Shown in pieces: positions 10,657-20,067 of a DNA stretch of 64,000 nt. The notes beneath the pieces were generated by a model, which saw only the letters and a program-made list of their open reading frames with translations, was not told the origin of the DNA and made no database searches. A program made the position numbers and the translations under genes. Origin of the DNA: Microbulbifer marinus (GTDB lineage: Bacteria > Pseudomonadota > Gammaproteobacteria > Pseudomonadales > Cellvibrionaceae); contig NZ_FNQO01000001.1 of assembly GCF_900107725.1 (NCBI RefSeq), positions 1,232,458 to 1,296,457 on the forward strand, given 5' to 3'. Each line of letters begins with the position of its first letter. Positions within the stretch are counted from its first letter, which is position 1.

Positions 10657-12411
10657 ATGACTCAGACCCCACTGCAAGAGTGCTCGCGCGAGATCATCGA
10701 GAAGAAACTGCATGATCACCTGGCGGTTATCTATCCGGACAAGGACGGCGACAAGCTGGCACAGAAGCTGATGCACGTAATGCGCCTGGACGAGGACTGC
10801 CAGAGCCCATTGCCACACAAAAACCTGTGGGATGAAACCGACGTAGTGGTGATCACCTACGGCAATACAATCCTGAGCGAAAAACAGCATCCGCTGAAAG
10901 CGCTGCACCACTTCCTTAAGACCCACTTCACCATGCTGATAAACAGCGTGCATATACTGCCGTTCTTCCCCTACTCCAGTGACGACGGTTTTGCGGTGGT
11001 TGATTACAAGCAGGTAAACCCAAAACTGGGCGACTGGAGCGACGTGCTGCGGATCAGCACCGACTTTCACCTGATGGCGGATCTGGTCATCAACCACTGC
11101 TCTGCCCAGCACGAGTGGTTTATCAACTTCCAGCAGGGCAAGTCGCCGGGTAATGATTACTTTTTCACCGTGGATCCCAATGAAAACCTGTCCGGCGTGG
11201 TACGACCCAGAACGACCCCGCTACTGCGTGCCGTATCCAATGGCAGTTCCAGTAAATGTGTCTGGTGTACCTTCGGCCACGACCAGATAGATCTGGATTT
11301 TCGCAATCCACAGGTATTGCTGGAAATGGTGGATATTATCCGCCTCTACCTGGATATGGGCGTACGTATTTTTCGTCTGGATGCGGTGGCCTTTCTGTGG
11401 AAGAAAATCGGCACCAGCTGCATCAATCTGGAGGAGACCCATGAAATCGTGCGCCTCCTGCGCAGCCTGATCGAATACGCAGATCCAAACGCGGTGATTA
11501 TCACCGAAACCAATATTCCAAATCGGGAAAACCTGTCCTATTTCGGTAACGCCAATGAAGCACACTGGATTTATAATTTCTCCCTGCCGCCGCTACTGGT
11601 CAACAGTTTGGTCAGCGGCAACTGCCGCTATCTGAAGAACTGGCTGATGAGTATGCCGCCGGCACAGAACGGTACCACCTACTTCAACTTCATCGCCTCT
11701 CACGACGGCATCGGATTGCGGCCTGTGGAAGGGCTCCTGACTGACGACGAGCAGGAGACACTGATCCAGACCATGGAAAATTTCGGTGGGCAGATTTCCT
11801 GGCGCGCTCTGGACGATGGCAACAAGAAACCCTACGAAATCAATATATCGCTATTCGATGCCCTGAAAGGCACCACCGCCGGTGAGGACGAGTGGCAGAT
11901 TGACCGCTTTATCTGTGCGCACGCGATCATGCTGGCACTGGAGGGCGTCCCTGCTTTTTACCTGCACAGCCTCGTCGGGACTACCAACGACTATCAGCGC
12001 ATGCTGGAACACGGTCACAATCGTGCTATCAACCGGCGGCAGTGGCAGGAATCAGAGCTCAACCAGAAACTGAAAGATCCGACGACTCACCACCATAAGG
12101 TTTTCTACCAGTTGCGCCACCTGATCAAATTGCGGCGCGAGCAACCGGCCTTTCACCCCAACGCCACCCAATTCACGCTGCATCTGGGCGAGCAGATATT
12201 TGCCTTCTGGCGACAGAGCATCAACCGCCGCCAGAGCATCTTCTGCCTGAATAATATTTCCGACGCGCCACAGACGGTGCCGTTTTCCAGTATCAATCTG
12301 ATAGGCACAGACCGCTGGAAGGATCTGGTCAGCGACCAGATTTTTGAGGACATGCTGGGATCGGTGACTCTGCAGCCCTACCAAACGCTGTGGATTACCA
12401 ATCGCTGGTAA
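10657..12411 (+). CDS. GH13 subfamily 18 glycoside phosphorylase (probable glucosylglycerate phosphorylase)
   Basis: A 584-residue alpha-amylase-family enzyme of the sucrose phosphorylase group. Conserved GH13 regions are [28 protein letters not shown] (nucleophile Asp242), IITETNIPN (acid/base Glu284) and FIASHDGIG (Asp350). The N-terminal segment [12 protein letters not shown] and the Trp-rich lid are as in sucrose and glucosylglycerate phosphorylases. It begins 10 bases after the synthase gene, so the three genes form one operon. In this context the likely reaction is reversible cleavage of glucosylglycerate with phosphate to glucose-1-phosphate and glycerate. Sucrose or glucosylglycerol as substrate cannot be excluded by eye. 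Confidence 0.87.
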   Translation: MTQTPLQECSREIIEKKLHDHLAVIYPDKDGDKLAQKLMHVMRLDEDCQSPLPHKNLWDETDVVVITYGNTILSEKQHPLKALHHFLKTHFTMLINSVHILPFFPYSSDDGFAVVDYKQVNPKLGDWSDVLRISTDFHLMADLVINHCSAQHEWFINFQQGKSPGNDYFFTVDPNENLSGVVRPRTTPLLRAVSNGSSSKCVWCTFGHDQIDLDFRNPQVLLEMVDIIRLYLDMGVRIFRLDAVAFLWKKIGTSCINLEETHEIVRLLRSLIEYADPNAVIITETNIPNRENLSYFGNANEAHWIYNFSLPPLLVNSLVSGNCRYLKNWLMSMPPAQNGTTYFNFIASHDGIGLRPVEGLLTDDEQETLIQTMENFGGQISWRALDDGNKKPYEINISLFDALKGTTAGEDEWQIDRFICAHAIMLALEGVPAFYLHSLVGTTNDYQRMLEHGHNRAINRRQWQESELNQKLKDPTTHHHKVFYQLRHLIKLRREQPAFHPNATQFTLHLGEQIFAFWRQSINRRQSIFCLNNISDAPQTVPFSSINLIGTDRWKDLVSDQIFEDMLGSVTLQPYQTLWITNRW

Positions 12412-12436
12412 TGCCGCAGCACAGTTGAAGATCGGC

Positions 12437-14182
12437 TCAGGCAGTCTCCAGTGACCGAGCGGATACGACACAATTGCGGCCCTGCTGCTTGGCTTCATAT
12501 AGCTTCCGGTCGGCCTCGCGGAGCAGCTCGTTCAACGAAGCCTGATATCCGCGCTGAACCACACCGAAACTGGCAGACAGGCGAATACGATTGTTGCCCT
12601 TCACTAATTGACAGTTGCCAATCGCGCGACGCAGGCGCTCGGCGAACCTGCAGGCCTGTGCCAGTGTGGTCTCCGGTAGCAGCAGCACAAATTCCTCACC
12701 GCCCCAGCGCGCCACCCGGTCCCCCGCCCGGCAGCTGCCGGCAAGCAGATCACCGATCGCCACCAAAGCCTGATCGCCGAACTGATGGCCATGATGGTCG
12801 TTTACGTCCTTGAAGTGGTCAATATCCAGCATAATCACGCTGAGCGGACGATCGTGACGTACAGCAGTGCTCCAGATACCGAGCGTATCCTCATAAAAGG
12901 CGCAGCGGTTGGGCAGCCCGGTGAGCGAGTCGATGCGGTATAGTCGCCGTGCATTTCTGAGCGCTTCCTCTTGCGAGCGCATCTGACGTGCCAACGCAAG
13001 GGACAGTAGCGTTGCCTCGAGCATGATGCCGAATTCAACTCCGTGGAAAGTTACCGCCGTCATCGGAATCACGCCCCTGACCGAGAGCGCAGTCGCCGCT
13101 ACCCCGAGCATGCTGCACAGCGCGGCACCGAGGAAGTAACGACCCTCCCGCTGCCCGTGTCTGATCGACAGAACACCGAGTAGAACCATCGTGACAGAAA
13201 AGAGAGTGACAAAATTGAATGCCAACACGGCGGCATCCACATGACTCCCGATCCAGACAAAATGCACCATCAGTATCAACGCGGCCACGCAAAAGGCGAT
13301 CACCCACCGTCGGACTGTTGGTGCATGTTCTTGCAGTTTCAGAAAGCAACTTGCAAACAGGAAACCGCAACACCCATACAGCACCATCGAACCGAGAATG
13401 ACAAAGCGCTGGAAGCCCGGCGCTTCTGGCCACCACCAACTGAAACCGTGGCCGCTATAGCTCAGGCACATGCCGATAAAGCTGGCCAGGTATAGCGCGT
13501 AGTAAAGATAACTGCGGGAACGAAAACCGAGATACAGCATCAGGTTGTAGCAGATCAGCGCCAGCAGGAAGCCGAACAAAACGCCGTACCCATATTGCAC
13601 CCGGTGTTCCGCAGCGGACGTTTCCGCCTGCGAACGCAGGAATACGGACAGCACAAAAGGATCAGGCGTCTGCGCGCGGATAAAGACCTGGCTGTCTCCG
13701 GGCGGCAACTGCATAGGCAGCCGGTACCCCACCCCCGGTACCAGGGCTGCGGTGGCTGCCTGGCCATCGCCGGCTTTCCATGCGCGCAGTACGCGACCAT
13801 CCTGCAGCAAATAGACGTGAAGATGATCCATCCAGGTCTTGCCGAGCGTCAGTGTCTGCGGCAACCAATCCGCGCTGGGATTGCGCAAGTCGAACTGCAT
13901 CCATACTGGCGATGAACCGATGCCGTAGCTGGCTATCGGGGAATCGCCGCGGTCGAACCGACCGTCCTGCCAGGCCCGGTAAGCCTGCCTGAGTTGCAGC
14001 GGGCGACCATGCTCCACCAGAAAGCTGGCGTGTGCTCCCAGCGGCGTGCTGTGCGGCTCGGTGACAAGGATCGGGTGCGCCCGGACACTATTCGTGAATA
14101 GGGTGCAGAGGCACAGGACGAGCAACAGCAGGCAACGTTGCCGACCGAAGAAAAACATCGGGAGATTACTCGTCATCAACAT
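12437..14182 (-). CDS. 7TMR-DISM diguanylate cyclase (downstream copy)
   Basis: A 581-residue membrane sensor. A signal-like segment (residues 10-35) leads into a periplasmic 7TMR-DISM extracellular domain (about 45-185). Seven membrane segments follow (about 190-400), then a short linker and a GGDEF domain (about 410-575). The catalytic loop is GGEEF in ARWGGEEFVLLLPET. An RxxD product-inhibition site (RAGD) sits exactly five residues before it, so this should be an active cyclase that responds to c-di-GMP feedback. It follows a paralogue by 8 bases and is clearly a tandem duplicate with diverged sensor domain. The ligand is unknown; the family is thought to bind carbohydrates or similar small molecules. 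Confidence 0.93.
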   Translation of the reverse strand: MLMTSNLPMFFFGRQRCLLLLVLCLCTLFTNSVRAHPILVTEPHSTPLGAHASFLVEHGRPLQLRQAYRAWQDGRFDRGDSPIASYGIGSSPVWMQFDLRNPSADWLPQTLTLGKTWMDHLHVYLLQDGRVLRAWKAGDGQAATAALVPGVGYRLPMQLPPGDSQVFIRAQTPDPFVLSVFLRSQAETSAAEHRVQYGYGVLFGFLLALICYNLMLYLGFRSRSYLYYALYLASFIGMCLSYSGHGFSWWWPEAPGFQRFVILGSMVLYGCCGFLFASCFLKLQEHAPTVRRWVIAFCVAALILMVHFVWIGSHVDAAVLAFNFVTLFSVTMVLLGVLSIRHGQREGRYFLGAALCSMLGVAATALSVRGVIPMTAVTFHGVEFGIMLEATLLSLALARQMRSQEEALRNARRLYRIDSLTGLPNRCAFYEDTLGIWSTAVRHDRPLSVIMLDIDHFKDVNDHHGHQFGDQALVAIGDLLAGSCRAGDRVARWGGEEFVLLLPETTLAQACRFAERLRRAIGNCQLVKGNNRIRLSASFGVVQRGYQASLNELLREADRKLYEAKQQGRNCVVSARSLETA

Positions 14183-14190
14183 GGAAATAC

Positions 14191-15993
14191 CTATGCCGAC
14201 ACCGGTTCGAATACCGGGGGCACTATCTGATTTCTGCCACAGCGCTTGGCCTCGTACAGCCTTTCATCGGCGACGCCAACCAAGTCATTCAAGGTATTCC
14301 CAGGCTGCCGCTGCGCGGCGCCGAGACTGATCGTCAGCGGAACGCCCTGCGATTTCGCCAGAATCTGTTGCCGCTCGATACCGCGACGAATCCGCTCTCC
14401 GAGCACCGTCGCCTGTACGAGGCCAGTTTCCGGCAGCAGCAATACAAATTCTTCACCGCCCCAACGCGCCAGGATATCGCCCTCGCGGCAGCTCTGTAAT
14501 AACAGTTTTGCCACCTCCTGCAGGATTTGGTCCCCGCAATCGTGGCCAAAGCGATCGTTTACTCGCTTGAAGTGGTCTATATCCAGCAATATCACACTGA
14601 TCGGGCGGCCGTGACGTTCCGCGGTACTCCAGACGGGCGTGGTGTCTGTGAGAAAGGCGCGGCGATTCAGCAGGCCAGTCAGGCTGTCGATTCGTGCCAA
14701 TTGTTCGGCCCTGTGTCTGGCCTGAGTCTGTTGGCGCATGCGGCTGCCGAGTGCAAGCGAAAGCAGCGTTGCCTCGAGCATCAAACCCACCTCAACCGCG
14801 CTGATGGTCCACGGGTTTGCAGGCAGCAGGCCGAAGGCAGTCAACAAACCGATACCCAGACCAGCCATGCTGCACAACACTGCGGGCAGGAAGTAAAAGC
14901 CCTTGGCTCTATCATGCAGGTAGGCAAAAATACCGAGCAGGACCATGCCCAGTGTAAACACCGAAAACACGCCGTAGCTCAGGTAGACTGCTGCATCGAG
15001 CTGCTCGGTGGCAACGAACAGTGCCATGGCGACCACCACCAAAAACGACAGCCGCCTGATCCAAAAGCTGTACCGCGGTGCCACCCCGTCGAGCTGCAGG
15101 AATCGCACCGCAAACAGCAGACCGGCAGCGGCGTATAACACCATGGTGGTGAACAGTGCATAGCGCTGGAATTCGACCTGCTCCGGCCACCACCAACTGA
15201 AGCCGTGGCCGGTATAAATCACACTGAGTGCCACAAAACTCAGTACATACAACGCGTAGTACAGGTGACTGCGATCCCGCAATCCGAAGTACAGCATCAG
15301 GTTGTAGAAAACAAACGCGAGCAGAAAACCGTAAAAGGCACCATAGCGGTAGCGGAAATCCCGACTGGCCGCGCTAAGGTCTTCCTGCACCAGCAGCGAC
15401 ACAGGCAACAGAAAAGCCTCGGCAGTTTCCGCCCGTACAAAGACCTCGGTGCGCCCCGGCAACAGCTCGACGGGAAATGCATACCCCATCGCCGGAACCA
15501 GAAACGGCGCTCCGCGCTCGAGATCGCCGCCCTGCCAGCGATGCTCCAGGCGCTCTTGGCGGACCAGGTGTACGTCCAGATTGTCGAGCCACGGCAGTCC
15601 CAGGAGCAGTTGATAGGTGAGCGGGCGGTCAGTGGAGTTTATCAGCGCCAGGTGCAGCCACACGGGCGGAGACGCGATCCCGAAGCCGACTGCCGGGCGG
15701 TCCTGCCGCCGGAAGGCACCCTGCCGCAGGGCCTGTTGGGCAGCGGTCAGATCGAGCGGCATATCGTGTTCCACCAAATAGCTGGCGCGATCGCCGAGCG
15801 GTCCACTGCTGGCGCCGCTCAGAACCACGTCGCCGCGTCGCTTTGCAATATCATCAATACCCGAATTTGCGGCAACAACACCGCCGGATAGCGGCAGTAC
15901 CAACAGCAACAAATACAGTAGCGCCCGCCGCAACCAGATGGGTGATGGGATTGGGAGAAGGCTGCGATTTCCGTTCGCCGTTGGCGTTGCCAA
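14191..15993 (-). CDS. 7TMR-DISM diguanylate cyclase (upstream copy)
   Basis: A 600-residue paralogue of the gene just downstream, with the same architecture: an N-terminal membrane/signal segment (about 20-42), a 7TMR-DISM extracellular domain (about 65-205), seven membrane helices (about 210-420) and a C-terminal GGDEF domain. The active site is GGEEF in ARWGGEEFVLLLPET and the RxxD inhibitory site is REGD five residues earlier; both are intact. The two proteins are similar along their whole length (for example both contain GHGFSWWWPE in the membrane region), which supports tandem duplication. As first gene of the pair it probably carries the promoter, within 15994-16251. Confidence 0.93.
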   Translation of the reverse strand: MATPTANGNRSLLPIPSPIWLRRALLYLLLLVLPLSGGVVAANSGIDDIAKRRGDVVLSGASSGPLGDRASYLVEHDMPLDLTAAQQALRQGAFRRQDRPAVGFGIASPPVWLHLALINSTDRPLTYQLLLGLPWLDNLDVHLVRQERLEHRWQGGDLERGAPFLVPAMGYAFPVELLPGRTEVFVRAETAEAFLLPVSLLVQEDLSAASRDFRYRYGAFYGFLLAFVFYNLMLYFGLRDRSHLYYALYVLSFVALSVIYTGHGFSWWWPEQVEFQRYALFTTMVLYAAAGLLFAVRFLQLDGVAPRYSFWIRRLSFLVVVAMALFVATEQLDAAVYLSYGVFSVFTLGMVLLGIFAYLHDRAKGFYFLPAVLCSMAGLGIGLLTAFGLLPANPWTISAVEVGLMLEATLLSLALGSRMRQQTQARHRAEQLARIDSLTGLLNRRAFLTDTTPVWSTAERHGRPISVILLDIDHFKRVNDRFGHDCGDQILQEVAKLLLQSCREGDILARWGGEEFVLLLPETGLVQATVLGERIRRGIERQQILAKSQGVPLTISLGAAQRQPGNTLNDLVGVADERLYEAKRCGRNQIVPPVFEPVSA

Positions 15994-16251
15994 GTCCGTT
16001 AGCCTCTCGATCAGAGTTCGATTGCGGGGTTATTGTGGGCCCTTCAACCAACCGTCATGAAGCCCCGGAGACTCGAAATTATTTTTAGTATCGATGCGAC
16101 AGCGGACCTATCCCTGCCCTTTCGCCGTTGTTCTGCACCGTGATTGATAAGAGTCTAATTCTCCACAACGGAGTGGGACAGCAATCTGACACCTAATTCT
16201 TCTTATTGGTCGCAGATGGCGAAGACCTGACCATATTTTGATCAGGAAATT

Positions 16252-17463
16252 TCACGATGTTGAGCCGGCGAGCCGCTGCCCCGCCGCAAAGCGGCGCCCC
16301 AGCCGCACTTCATTGCCCTGCGCGGGCAGAGCGGGAATATTCTGGGCAAGAAACAGGGAGATGGCGGCCATGGCCGCGCCACACCAGAACACCGCCGCCG
16401 GCGACGCCAGCCACAGCAGCCCAAACAGCACGGGAATCACCACCGCCGCGACATGGTTGATGGTAAAGCTCACCGCGGCCGATGCGGCGATATCCCGCTC
16501 GTCGACGATCTTCTGGAAATAGGACTTGATCGCGATCGCCATTGAGAAGAAGAGGTGGTCGACGATATAGAGCAGTGCCGCAGCCGTCGCGCTCTCCACC
16601 AGCGCGTAGCCACCGAATACCAGTGCCAGGCCGATATACTCAACGGTCAGCGCCTTGCGCTCGCCAAAGCGCACGATAAATCTCCCCATACGCGGCGCGA
16701 CATACAGGTTCAGCAGGTGGTTGAGAATAAATAACAGAGCGATGTCACCGACGCTGTAACCGAACTTCTCCACCATCAGAAAGCCGGCAAAGACCACAAA
16801 GATCTGCCGGCGCGCGCCACTCATAAATGTCAACGCATAGTAGAGCCAGTAGCGCCTGCGCAGTATCAGTTTCTTGTGCTGGCTGTGAGGCTGGGAAAAG
16901 TTCGGAAACAGCAGCCAGATCAGCGTCACTATCGCTATCGTAATGCCGCCGCCCAGCATATAGATCCAGCGGTATTCCAGATCGAGCCAGTCGGAGGTCA
17001 GCCACACCAGCCCGTAGGCAGCCAGCGACGCCAGCGAACCGGCCGCCAGCATACGCCCGAACCAGATGGCCGACGTCTCTTTCGGCAGCCACTGCAGGGC
17101 CAGTGATGACTGCAGGGATTCATAGTAGTGGAAACCGGTGGACATGATCAGCGTGGTCAGCAGCAGGCCGGCCGTCGTCGGAAACCAGCCGGTGAGTGCG
17201 ACGCCGAGGCCGGTGGCGATCAGGGCGAGGAATGCCAGCCGCTGCTCGCGTATCAGCAGCAGCACGAAAATAACGCTAAACGCGAGAAAGCCGGGTATCT
17301 CGCGCACGCTCTGTAACAGACCGATGTCCGCCCCGCTAAAGCTCGCCCGCTCTATCACAAAATTGTTCAGCAGCGCTTGCCAGACGCCGAAAGACAGCGG
17401 CATGGCGGTGGCCAGCAGCAACAGCATAATTTCAGGGCGGCGCCAGTTGTACAGACTATTCAT
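16252..17463 (-). CDS. Major facilitator superfamily transporter
   Basis: A 403-residue protein with about twelve hydrophobic segments and the two-halves layout of the major facilitator superfamily. The loop after helix 2 is short (VREIPGF), and a charged central loop (HSQHKKLILRRRYW, about residues 195-210) separates the halves. The start is the ATG at 17463; a TTG directly before it is also possible. I cannot assign a substrate. It faces away from the small gene and LysR gene upstream. The weak hairpin CCTGA...TCAGG just past the stop (about 16226-16246) has no clear T run on this strand. Confidence 0.8.
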   Translation of the reverse strand: MNSLYNWRRPEIMLLLLATAMPLSFGVWQALLNNFVIERASFSGADIGLLQSVREIPGFLAFSVIFVLLLIREQRLAFLALIATGLGVALTGWFPTTAGLLLTTLIMSTGFHYYESLQSSLALQWLPKETSAIWFGRMLAAGSLASLAAYGLVWLTSDWLDLEYRWIYMLGGGITIAIVTLIWLLFPNFSQPHSQHKKLILRRRYWLYYALTFMSGARRQIFVVFAGFLMVEKFGYSVGDIALLFILNHLLNLYVAPRMGRFIVRFGERKALTVEYIGLALVFGGYALVESATAAALLYIVDHLFFSMAIAIKSYFQKIVDERDIAASAAVSFTINHVAAVVIPVLFGLLWLASPAAVFWCGAAMAAISLFLAQNIPALPAQGNEVRLGRRFAAGQRLAGSTS

Positions 17464-17913
17464 CAATAACTTCTACCGTAGAGCTGGCGCTCGACGGCGC
17501 CGGGTAGTTGCTCGCTGTGTTCGCAACGGGAACGGCAGTCGGTTCCCGTTGCGGCGGGGCATTCTAACCCAGAACCACCTACGTCTGCCGGATCTGCCGA
17601 CCGTGAAGGCCGGCACAATAGGTCAAACACCCATAATCTGTGATTATTTCAGCTGTGACCTACCCTCTAGATCCAGCGCACGCGCCGTATCCCCCAGCAG
17701 CCTCGCCAGACGATTGCGCAGCCACTCCCTACGCCGCGCTTTCTTCGCTGTTTCGGCCGCTGGCAGCTCTGTGGCTCTGCACTTTTCACTGCTAGTATTG
17801 AAATTGACCGACATCCTTCGCTCTCCATTTCCGTTAAAGTACGGGCGCCATTTTCCGGCTGCCTCGCCGGGGAAGCGAACGATTTAATTTTAAGCTAACT
17901 ATAAGAAGAACTT
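17464..17913. other. Intergenic region between MFS gene and LysR gene
   Basis: This 450-base gap separates the minus-strand transporter gene from the plus-strand LysR gene. It holds one candidate small gene on the minus strand at 17644-17814. Otherwise I see only a GC-rich stretch (17490-17570) and an AT-richer stretch just before the LysR start (17880-17913) that could carry its promoter. Confidence 0.5.
17644..17814 (-). CDS. Possible small hypothetical protein (56 residues)
   Basis: A short frame starting MSVNFNTSSEKCRATEL and ending in TAA. A GGAGAG lies six bases before the ATG, a good ribosome binding site. The second half is strongly basic and would form an amphipathic helix (ETAKKARRREWLRNRLARLL). 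I recognise no family with confidence; small basic proteins of this sort are often DNA- or membrane-associated. It would be transcribed divergently from the LysR gene, which could make it a target of that regulator. The reading-frame length alone is not significant, so the call rests on the start signal and composition. Confidence 0.42.
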   Translation of the reverse strand: MSVNFNTSSEKCRATELPAAETAKKARRREWLRNRLARLLGDTARALDLEGRSQLK

Positions 17914-18813
17914 ATGTCTAAAGTCCTGTCCCACCTGGTTGCCCTGCGCTGTGTCGAGGCCGCCGCCCGACATCAGAGCTATTCCAGGGCAGCAGACGAA
18001 TTACATGTGACCCAGGCCGCGGTCAGCCAGCAGATACGCCAGATAGAGGAGGTGCTGGGCGTAAAGCTATTCGTTCGCCGCGGCCGCAGCATGCAGCCGA
18101 CCACCAAGGGCAGGCAGCTGGCCGGGCAGCTAAGCAAGGGCTTCCGGGCGATTGTCGATGGCGTACACCAGATCCAGTCGGAGCCGGTTCCAGGAACCCT
18201 GAATATCACCACCACCCAATCTATGGCGACCATGCTGCTGATGCCCAACCTGTGGAAGTTCCGCCAGCAGCACCCGGAAATCGATGTGCGTGTGGCGGCA
18301 TCGAGCGGGCTCGAAGATTTAAGGCACGGGGATATGGACGTGGCCATTCGCTTTGGCTTTTTCGAGCAATCCGAGCTGCACCAGACGATCCTCTTCGAGG
18401 ATCCCCTGGTCGCCCTCTGCTCGCCGCAACTGCTGGAGCACGTGGATCTCACGGATCCGGAAAACCTCAAGGAGTGCTGGCTAGTCGACGCAAATTACCG
18501 GCCCGGGTTTGGCTGGCCGGACTGGCTAAAACTGGCGGGACTTGATTTCCCCGCCGGCGAAATCAAGTGGCTGCAGGTCAGCAATCTTGATGTGGCCCTG
18601 AGTGCGGTGATGTCCGGACACGGAATTTTCCTCGGGTCACATATACTGTCGAAACAATTTATCGAGGCCGGGACCCTGGTGAAACCCTTCCCACACCGAA
18701 TCGAAAACGGTATTCGTTACAGCTTCCTGTACGATGAATCCTCGCCGCGGTTGAAGCGGATTCAGGTGTTCAGAGACTGGCTGTTCGCCCTGGTGAAGGA
18801 AGCGGGTGGCTAG
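17914..18813 (+). CDS. LysR-family transcriptional regulator, GcvA-like
   Basis: A 299-residue regulator. The N-terminal winged helix-turn-helix is clear: AARHQSYSRAADELHVTQAAVSQQIRQIEEVLGVKLFVRRGR (residues 17-58 region). The substrate-binding domain begins near residue 90 with GTLNITTTQSMATMLLMPNL. The wording RFGF-EQSELHQTILFEDPLVALCSPQLL and the long C-terminal LysR_substrate fold resemble the GcvA subgroup, but the glycine-cleavage link is not supported by neighbours. It sits between two MFS transporter genes and may control one of them or the small divergent gene. AAGAAG precedes the ATG. Confidence 0.9.
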   Translation: MSKVLSHLVALRCVEAAARHQSYSRAADELHVTQAAVSQQIRQIEEVLGVKLFVRRGRSMQPTTKGRQLAGQLSKGFRAIVDGVHQIQSEPVPGTLNITTTQSMATMLLMPNLWKFRQQHPEIDVRVAASSGLEDLRHGDMDVAIRFGFFEQSELHQTILFEDPLVALCSPQLLEHVDLTDPENLKECWLVDANYRPGFGWPDWLKLAGLDFPAGEIKWLQVSNLDVALSAVMSGHGIFLGSHILSKQFIEAGTLVKPFPHRIENGIRYSFLYDESSPRLKRIQVFRDWLFALVKEAGG

Positions 18814-18825
18814 GATCCATTCAGG

Positions 18826-20043
18826 CTACTCGCCTTCACTGACTTCCACGCCCCGCAGTGCGCCGCTCCAGGCGACCAGCACAAAAGCAACCAGGCTGAG
18901 GATTCCCGCCCACAGCAGTGTCGTCAGCGGCGCCGCATACTCACTCAGCACACCCGCAGCCAGCGCGCCAAGCGCCGCCGAGCCGAACAGCGCCAGCTGG
19001 TAGATGGAAATAATCCGGCTGCGGAACTCGGCCGGGGCAAATAGTTGCACTATCGCCCGCCCGAGGGCCGCCGAAGCCGCGGCCACTGCGCCCCAGCAGG
19101 CGCACAGCAGAATAAGGCCGAAAGGGGTTGGGCCGAAGCTGATCGCAACCATCAGCGCGGCGCTGTAAAGCAGACACATCAGGATACCCCGCCCCGGCTG
19201 TCTGCCCTGGCCGCGCCGCAACATGGTCGCCGTCGCGGCGACGGTACCGGTGACAAACGCCAGTTGCAACGTGGCGTAATAACTGGCGCCGCGACCGTAG
19301 TCCGCCGCCAGTAGCGGCAGTACCACTAGAAAGATACCGATATGCACGAAGCCGTTGAATGCCAACAAGGCAATCAGTTCGCGCAGTTCCGGTCGTCTCC
19401 ACGCCTGCGACAAACCGTCGAGGATCAGCGCGTGCGGCAACTTATCCTCCGCCGGTGCGGCCGGGCTTTTCTCCCGCAAAGTGAACAGAAATACAGACGC
19501 AACCAACAAGACAGCGGCCTGGATACCCAGCAACAACTGCGGTCCCCACTGGTCAAACCGGCTCGCCAGTAACATGCCGATCGCCTGGCCGCCGTATTGG
19601 GCCAGCATCATCCAGGTTACTGTTTTCTGTACCCGGCTCTCGCTGGTAAGCCCCTGCCGGTCGCGGGCACTGCGCTGTACCAGGTTGTCGCGGGCGGGCT
19701 GCAGGAAAGCGGTGCAGATGCCGAGACAGGCACCGTAGAGCAGCAGCAGCAACAGATTGGGAATGCGATAGGAGAAATACAGCAACAGCCCACCGTGGCA
19801 CACCGCCAGCCCGAGGGCGGCCAGCGCGGCCACCGCGGCGGAATCGCGCCTGTCCGCCAGCGCCCCGGCGAACAGCAGAAATACCAGGTTCGGCAGCAAC
19901 ACCGATGCCTGAACCCAGCCCAGATGCAGCGCTGGCAGTCCCACCACTGCGACTGCAATCCACGGCAGCAATATCACCTGCAGGCCGGTGGCCAGGGAGG
20001 TGCCGCTGTAACCGAGTAGGAATTTTTGCAGTCTTGCAGGCAT
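18826..20043 (-). CDS. MFS transporter, EntS-like (MFS_3) type
   Basis: A 405-residue polytopic protein with about twelve hydrophobic segments. The signature loop after helix 2 reads FAGALADRRDSAAVA, and helix 4-5 contains TAFLQPARDNLVQ, as in the MFS_3/EntS group of exporters, which includes the enterobactin exporter. No siderophore biosynthesis gene is nearby, so the substrate is open. It converges with the LysR gene (12 bases between stops) and is close to the tgpA gene on the same strand upstream (24 bases), so it may be read as the last gene of that series. Confidence 0.82.
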   Translation of the reverse strand: MPARLQKFLLGYSGTSLATGLQVILLPWIAVAVVGLPALHLGWVQASVLLPNLVFLLFAGALADRRDSAAVAALAALGLAVCHGGLLLYFSYRIPNLLLLLLYGACLGICTAFLQPARDNLVQRSARDRQGLTSESRVQKTVTWMMLAQYGGQAIGMLLASRFDQWGPQLLLGIQAAVLLVASVFLFTLREKSPAAPAEDKLPHALILDGLSQAWRRPELRELIALLAFNGFVHIGIFLVVLPLLAADYGRGASYYATLQLAFVTGTVAATATMLRRGQGRQPGRGILMCLLYSAALMVAISFGPTPFGLILLCACWGAVAAASAALGRAIVQLFAPAEFRSRIISIYQLALFGSAALGALAAGVLSEYAAPLTTLLWAGILSLVAFVLVAWSGALRGVEVSEGE

Positions 20044-20067
20044 GATCAGTAAACGCTTGTTCAGAGA

